DNA of 64,000 nucleotides, taken from positions 1,240,001-1,304,000 of the forward strand of contig JAKUDP010000004.1 of the NCBI GenBank assembly GCA_022570795.1, in the 5' to 3' direction. Below are positions 58,536 to 64,000 of the stretch, piece after piece (position 1 is the stretch's first letter; each line of letters opens with the position of its first letter). The DNA comes from Sphaerulina vaccinii (taxonomy: Eukaryota > Ascomycota > Dothideomycetes > Mycosphaerellales > Mycosphaerellaceae). Below the pieces are notes generated by a model, which was given only the letters and a program-made list of their open reading frames with translations, ran no database searches and was not told the origin of the DNA. The translations under genes were made by a program, and so were the position numbers.

Positions 58536-59204
58536 CTACTTAAGACATGATTTGCCGATTGTCTGTGAATGGTTGTACCAGGTGGCGAACAGACACGAAG
58601 CACAGCGACGTGGCAACCGCTTGTGCTGCGCCCTCAGCTCTGGAGTGAACCGCTTACACTCCACACCCAATTCTGTGCAAAAGATGCAACGTGGACCGGC
58701 CACACCTTCATCTGTCTCTTCTATGCGTCCAACGTGGGACAACAACTTCCTTTCCTTGTCTGATCTCCTTCTACGCTCGTCGTAGAACTGTGAATCCATT
58801 AGCTTGAACGAGATCATGGAGCTGTGTATCAAACTCACGGCACGTTGAACAGCTTCGCCATAGTAGGCGTTGTTCGTAGTCTGCTCGGGTATACGGCCTG
58901 AGTGGATGAAGTCCTCTTCAGTTCCATGGGCAGTAGCATTGGCATCGCTCTCTGAAGTCGCAACTGGTGGCGCAGACTGCTCTGAAGTCGCAATCGGTGG
59001 CGTGGACTGCTCTGCATTGAGAGACGATGGGCCTGGACCAGACCCCGCTGGGGCCAATGTTGAATCGGCTCTCTGCTTTCCTCTTTGGTTCGCTGACATT
59101 CCTGGCGTGGCTGCGGGTGGCATGGATGCCGGCTGGCGTGCAGAGACAGGTGGCTGCTGAAGTGCCAGTTGGCCCAAAGCTGTAGCTGCGGATGTTGAAT
59201 TCAT
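58536..59204 (-). CDS. Cysteine-cluster protein, in frame behind the MED17 stop
   Basis: 222 aa, unrecognised. The first half is Ala/Pro/Ser-rich and includes a duplicated block (SEQSTPPIAT, SEQSAPPVAT). The C-terminal part has C-x2-C-x6-C-x-R-F-x-P-E-L and then R-R-C-A-S-C, a zinc-cluster-like arrangement (CIFCTELGVECKRF) seen in uncharacterised fungal proteins. The ATG lies only 18 nt after the MED17 TAG on the same strand and in the same frame, so an independent promoter would have to sit inside MED17. It may be a separate overlapping gene, a second cistron, or reached by readthrough. A start at a later Met is possible. Confidence 0.55.
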   Translation of the reverse strand: MNSTSAATALGQLALQQPPVSARQPASMPPAATPGMSANQRGKQRADSTLAPAGSGPGPSSLNAEQSTPPIATSEQSAPPVATSESDANATAHGTEEDFIHSGRIPEQTTNNAYYGEAVQRAVSLIHSSMISFKLMDSQFYDERRRRSDKERKLLSHVGRIEETDEGVAGPRCIFCTELGVECKRFTPELRAQHKRLPRRCASCLFATWYNHSQTIGKSCLK

Positions 59205-59222
59205 GCGTGGTGACGGCAGTTC

Positions 59223-61130
59223 CTAACCTGTCGTCCAGTCCGCAATGGTGTCCAATATACTGCGTGTCTCTGAATTGTCATCGTCTGCCAACCATTCCGC
59301 TAGCTCATCTCCAATGCGTAGCTGTAGTGTGCCTGCGGAGCCGTTCAGGGTGATGGAGGCGGTGTGGTCGATGGAGTTTGCGCGCCTCACAAGCTGACCT
59401 GAGTTGGCTCGAAATCTCCAACCTATGGCGTTCATGCTGATGAACTGGGCGATATAATCTGGAAAATAGTCGTTAGTGTGCTCGATCAGGTCTTCGACAC
59501 AGTCCCAAGGATAAGGCTTGCCACCCTTGGTAAGCGTGAAGGTGAAGCCGACGTCGTCCTGGAGAGAAGTTCCAGTTGCAAGCTTGAATGGGGAAACGGA
59601 GAATATCTCTATGCTAGCTTCCGCCGAGAGAGGTCGAAGTAGAGCATCAAGGAATGCCTCTGTATTGACCACGCCTCGCGGATCAAGCGGGAGTGCTACG
59701 CGAGCTAAGGTGACAGTCGCAGTGATGTTCGCCTTGGCCAAAAGTTGTTCTATTCGGGAAACGTATGAGTTAATTTGCAAAACGTTCGAGCAGTGGTGAA
59801 GCATATTAAGTATGGGTCGCAAGATAGGAAGTGGAGGCGACCGATCTCCGCTGGGCATCATCGGTGGCGGTAGCTGCGACTGCTTCTTGATCTTCTCGCG
59901 ATGTGCTTGATCAAGCAGAAGCCGGGCGGCTAGTAAAGCTGCCTGCGCCAGCGCATCTGATTCATGAGAGGCATCCAGAGGTAACGAGTTGTCTTCGTCG
60001 AGAGGTAGGAGATCAAACTCCAGGCGAGCGCTGTCCTGTGCCGGCGAGACGTTGAACATGATAGTAGATCCTTTCATTCTCACTCCTCTTGCGAGCAGCG
60101 TTCGCGATTCTTTGATCATCTCGTGAAAGAGCTCCTCGTCAAAGATGCTGTCTCTAGCATGACGAATTTTGGCCTCGAGAGTGGTGGTGCCAGGTAGAGT
60201 TGGTAGCTGCGAGCTGCCCACGATACGATCACCTTGCTTCACAGTTACCCTGACTGCTTTCGGACGCGTGCCGGTTCCTCGCTCCAGCTTGATGTTACCC
60301 TCGTCGTCAGGTATCAGTGCGGCGACTTTGCGTCCTGCAGACTCTTTTGCGCTGCCACTGAAGCCGAAATGTACGCCCAAGAGACGCTGCCTCTGGCCAG
60401 GTATCGTACTTACATTCCAGCCCTTGGCAGATATGTCAAGAATCTGATCCCAGTATTGAGTCTCCCTCTTCACATTGTCCTGAAGTCTCGTAGCGGCACT
60501 CAGCAAGCTGTCGGCGCTTTCACTCAAGTGCTTCGCTCGAACGTTGGTCGCAATCAAGCTGTTTTGAGCATCTCGGGCTGGATCGGCAGGTGTGCGAGCC
60601 CATACATCGGCTCCGAGCGATGACAGTGGCACAGTCGATCTGGCAAGCGGGGAGATCGTAGTGGCAGCCTGTGCTGGGGTGTAGGTAGACTGCAGCAGTG
60701 ACAGCATATCGAGCGCCACCATCACATCGTTGTGCGCTGCCGCTGCTTGGTTTACGAGGTCTTGTCTGATTGCATACAGCTCTGGAAGTAAGGTAAGCAA
60801 GTGTCTCTGAACAGCGCGGGTGAGTCTCAACAGGTCTGTCTGTAAGCTTGTCGCCATGGCAGGCTCAAGCTCAGAGAGACATTCGGAAAATGCCTACTTA
60901 CCTTGACGTGTGGCAGGTCGTCCATCATCATCCGCATCTCCGTCTTCTGCTTCGTCGTCGCTAGCAGACTGGGACGGCTGTCCGCTTTCCTCTGCAGCGA
61001 TCTCTGCCTGCAGGCTTTCTTCGGTGATGTGTCGAAAATGGCCACGCTCGGCTGTAATCTGTGCTATTCTCTCTCTGAGAGACGGCTCGCTGTCTCCGTT
61101 CACAGCCCATGGCGTGATTTTCGGAGCCAT
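59223..61130 (-). CDS. MED17: Mediator subunit 17
   Basis: Head-module subunit (Srb4) of the Mediator complex that links activators to RNA polymerase II. Model: exon 1 61130-60902, intron 60901-60836, exon 2 60835-59223, giving 613 aa. The N-terminus has the fungal Med17 pattern (LRERIAQITAERGHFRHITE), followed by an acidic stretch. The junction Q|DLLRLTRAVQRHL was chosen because only acceptor GACAG|AC keeps frame. The body contains the family's central helices (VMVALDMLSLL), NVKRETQYWDQIL, KGWNVSTIPGQ and LGVHFGFSGSA, and a well-formed C-terminus ending WTTG. Divergent from ISN1 with 284 bp between start codons. Confidence 0.9.
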
Positions 61131-61414
61131 TGTCGATCAGATGGCGTGGTTGATGAATGGGTAGAGAGAAGTAACTCAAGTAAAGTAGATAGGATAGGCA
61201 GGAAGACGCGACGACACGCGAGGCAGGAGTGATCGACGCAGGGTTCTGAGATCGGCAGCAGGGAAGGAGCATGTGAAAAGAGCGCTAGGATCTCGCCGAC
61301 AGGAAGGTACAAGGGACCCACACTTCACTCTCCTCCTTCAGTTCTCACTTCACATTCGCCTTTCTCCATGTAATCTTTCTCTTCTGCGGCATCAAGCCGC
61401 CAGCACGATCAATC
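61131..61414. promoter_or_regulatory. Divergent promoter between MED17 and ISN1
   Basis: 284 bp between start codons. Pyrimidine-rich stretch (CTTCACTCTCCTCCTTCAG at about 61323) on the ISN1 side, common in fungal leaders. No TATA box is evident. Confidence 0.45.
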
Positions 61415-62905
61415 ATGACTACCAGGTACCGCGTCGAGTGTGAGTCGGCTCGCTGCTTGAGAAGTTTGGCTCATACTGACTGTAAGCAGACGCGTTGAAG
61501 GTGTGTTTGTTGCAAATCATATCGCAGCTGTCAACTAATCATGTACAGACTCACAGAAGAGATCAATTCGTGAGTAAGCTCCAGGATCCCGAATAGACAG
61601 TTCCAAGCTAACAAGATCAGATCGAATGGATCAAAGGTCTTCTCGCAGTGCCATTCGTGCTACTTTCACAGCCAACAAATATCCATGAAGCAGACAAGCC
61701 CAGTGTAGCCAAGATGGCGAAGTCTGCGCATGAGAGATATGCTCAAATCATGAAGGACGTCGAAGATCTGCTGGAAGACCACATTGCTCACCAAAGGAGT
61801 GGTCATGAGAACAGATCCAAGCTCAAATTACTTGTCCCATCTATTGGCACGTTCTTTACTCCTCTGCCACTACAAGATGCCTTTGACTGGCAAGATAAGA
61901 AGCGCTTCATCTCTTCGCGTCGTTTCGTGGCGCCATCTTTCAACGACATCCGCCTCGTACTCAACACTGCTCAAGCCATGTCTCTCATGCGATCAAGTAA
62001 GCTAGAGCTGGTCACCTTCGATGGAGATGTCACACTATACGACGACGGACACAACCTCTCGCCCGATAATCCGGTCATCGAGCGCATTCTTGCACTCATG
62101 AGGAATGGCTCTCGTATCGGCATTGTCACGGCAGCAGGCTATACTGAAGCCGAGAAGTACTATCAGCGCTTGTTCGGGCTTCTTGATGCTGTAGCAGCCG
62201 AGACTCGAGATCTTGATCTGAACAACAGACTCGTCGTGATGGGAGGTGAAGCTAACTTCCTTTTCCGCTTCGATGCCAACGCACCGCACAAGCTCGTACC
62301 TGTCTCCGACGATGAGTGGCGACTACCGGAGATGCGAAACTGGACAGAAGAGAACATTGCCGACTTGCTGGATGTTGCTGAAGCAGCTCTAAAGGACTGC
62401 GTTCAAGCAATGCACATGCCAGTGCAAGTGCTGCGTAAGGAACGCGCAGTAGGTATCTACCCACCAAAGGTAAGGATCCCTCTTTTGCCAGCGCTCGATG
62501 CAATTTGGACTCATGCTTGGACCGACAATTCTGTGCTCGTTCTTTCCACTAACACAGCCTCTACAGGGCAAGCTCTCCCGCGAGCAACTTGAAGAGACCG
62601 TCCTAGTCGTGCAACGCATCCTCGAAATGTCCGATGCAGGCAAGCGCATTCCCTTCTGCGCATTCAACGGCGGCAACGATGTGTTTGTTGACATCGGAGA
62701 CAAGTCCTGGGGTGTCATGGCATGTCAGAGCTACTTTGGCGGAATCGAGGGCAGCCGAAGCTTACATGTGGGAGATCAGTTCCTTAGTGCGGGCGCGAAC
62801 GACTTCAAAGCAAGGCTTGCGAGCACGACAGCTTGGATCGCGAATCCTGCTGAGACGGTGAATCTTCTTGATGAGATTCTGGAGATGGGTGAGGCGAGCA
62901 AGTAG
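61415..62905 (+). CDS. ISN1: IMP-specific 5'-nucleotidase
   Basis: HAD-type phosphatase that dephosphorylates IMP to inosine in purine turnover. Model: exons 61415-61439, 61490-61500, 61549-61569, 61621-62469 and 62567-62905, giving 414 aa. The first three exons are 25, 11 and 21 nt and spell MTTRYRVEYALKTHRRDQF before IEWIKGLLAVPFVLLSQPT; all phases and splice consensus agree. The catalytic motif is TFDGDVTLYDDG (Asp153, Asp155), and FNGGNDVFVDIGDKSWGV lies at about 335-352. KRFISSRRFVAPSFNDIR is also typical. The length is slightly under that of the yeast enzyme. Confidence 0.93.
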
Positions 62906-63472
62906 GGAGTGGAGTCGGATGTTATATGAGATATGGTATGATTATATGATGCAACACGATCAGATCTGTCATACAGCGTCAAAGACCTCGCTGCCTTTCA
63001 TCCTACACATGTTCTAGCCACTCTGCTGGGATCGTTTACTTGACACTCTGCAGCATATCCATGTCTTGAGCGCCAAGACCTGAGTCTTAGGGTTGCCTGA
63101 AACTCCCGGGACGGTGACAACATGCTCAAAGTCGAGCCGATTATGATCGCACTCTCTATAACATGTCCAAAATATATTTAGATAATGTTTTGAAAGTTAT
63201 AGCTCAATCCGTTCGACCTCGCATGCTGTAGCTCGAAAAGGTCGAATTAACGATATTTCGAAAAACAGCCATATTTGAGAATGTGACTATGCACTTGTTA
63301 CAAGTTCTACCCATTTTCGAAGTCACAAAATTGGAACATGACAAAGGTGCTTCTGGCAGCGAGGCATTGTTATCTCAATACGGCTTCACTACACTATCAT
63401 CCTCTCATCATATAGCGATCGATAGAAGAATGGAAATCACATTGAAGAGTCGTCAAAATGCTTTTTGGGTCG
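62906..63472. other. Intergenic region, AT-rich in part
   Basis: 3' flanks of two convergent genes. 63160-63440 is AT-rich with runs such as AAAATATATTTAGATAATG but keeps normal CpA and TpG, so it is not RIP-like. No gene recognised. Confidence 0.5.
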
Positions 63473-64000
63473 CTAGAACGCTATCAAGTACTCAAGCCAG
63501 TAATGGCGAGATCTACGATCCCGCTTCGCAAAGTACCACCCTCCACACCACAACCCAATCGGAATGGCACTGACACCACCCAACAAGCCCAGAGCCCAAG
63601 TCATAGTCTTCCACCCCGCAGCATCCATGATCATACCGGCCATCAAAGGCCCAATGAAGTTCCCGCTCGCCCAAGCGATATTGAACCATGCGTATGCAGA
63701 ACCATAGTAGCCAACTTTCTCATCGACATCGACACCTGCTGCAGCATCTTCCTTCTCTAATCTCGTAGCTCCGTAGGTGATTTCTGCGAAAAGTGGTTCG
63801 AGGTTGAGAGCCATGCAACTTCCGACCATGACCAGCAAGACGCAGAGTAGAGCTTTTTGTGATGTAGTGTTCTCTTCTACGAAGCGGAGTAGAACGAGCG
63901 AGACGCCGAAGAGTAAGAAGCCTGAGACTGCGAACCAGCGTCCACCATAGCGGTCTGTGAAACGTCCGATGACTGGTCCGAAGACTGCTGGGAGGGAGAG
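63473..64000 (-). CDS. MFS transporter, C-terminal part (runs off the window)
   Basis: The frame is open from 64000 to the stop at 63473 (175 codons) and begins mid-protein. Visible: LPAVFGPVIGRFTDRYGGRW (central MFS loop between segments 7 and 8 or equivalent), then four hydrophobic segments, with GYYGSAYAWFNIAWASGNFI and GPLMAGMIMDAAGW in the positions typical of drug/proton antiporter-like MFS proteins. The C-terminus is short and basic. The N-terminal half and any introns lie outside. Substrate unknown. Confidence 0.8.
   Translation of the reverse strand, partial: LSLPAVFGPVIGRFTDRYGGRWFAVSGFLLFGVSLVLLRFVEENTTSQKALLCVLLVMVGSCMALNLEPLFAEITYGATRLEKEDAAAGVDVDEKVGYYGSAYAWFNIAWASGNFIGPLMAGMIMDAAGWKTMTWALGLLGGVSAIPIGLWCGGWYFAKRDRRSRHYWLEYLIAF

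Noticed and set aside
63160..63440. Second RIP block
   Set aside because: The stretch is AT-rich but keeps normal CpA and TpG (for example CACTTGTTACAAG), so it lacks the RIP signature.

Overview
The window is nuclear DNA of a filamentous ascomycete. The evidence is a set of single-copy fungal genes (MEC1/ATR, PEX14, NDC80, MED17, ISN1), short GT-AG introns of about 40-95 bp, fungus-specific families (CFEM receptor with seven membrane segments, JEN carboxylate permease, secreted tyrosinase, small cysteine-rich secreted proteins) and an AT-rich block with the CpA/TpG loss typical of repeat-induced point mutation (RIP). A plant-associated Dothideomycete is my best inference; no marker in the window proves the genus.

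Layout. 1-2.9 kb: RIP-degraded repeat. 3.3-10.5 kb (+): MEC1/ATR checkpoint kinase. 10.6-11.7 kb (-): secreted tyrosinase. 12.4-20.3 kb (-): CFEM receptor with a cytosolic tail of about 2,270 residues. 20.3-22.9 kb: no confident gene. 22.9-28.5 kb: quercetinase-like bicupin (+), P450 (+) and JEN-type carboxylate permease (-). 29.6-31.9 kb: two divergent Myb/SANT-like repeat genes. 32.1-32.7 kb (-): F-box gene with a frameshift. 33.3-35.1 kb (-): PEX14 followed by a tandemly duplicated copy of its own tail. 35.4-37.7 kb (+): NDC80. 39.7-46.9 kb: two zinc-finger genes with the same unusual finger flanking two small secreted cysteine-rich proteins. 46.9-50.5 kb: no confident gene. 50.5-52.4 kb (+): carboxylesterase-like gene with an abnormal nucleophile elbow. 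52.4-55.7 kb: minisatellite, direct repeats and a decayed gene fragment. 55.7-57.3 kb (+): TDT-family transporter. 57.5-58.5 kb: diverged tandem repeats of about 160 bp. 58.5-61.1 kb (-): MED17 followed after one in-frame TAG by a cysteine-cluster ORF. 61.4-62.9 kb (+): ISN1. 63.5-64 kb (-): C-terminal part of an MFS transporter running off the window.

Functionally the window mixes housekeeping genes (DNA-damage signalling, kinetochore, peroxisome import, Mediator, purine salvage) with accessory genes plausibly involved in plant interaction or catabolism (tyrosinase, quercetinase, P450, JEN permease, candidate effectors, receptor). Most exon structures given here were worked out from splice consensus and reading phase and should be read as models. 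The most unusual features are the repeat-built receptor tail, the three-unit duplication of the PEX14 tail with two in-frame TAG codons, the same-frame ORF after the MED17 stop, and the divergent pair of helix-repeat genes.
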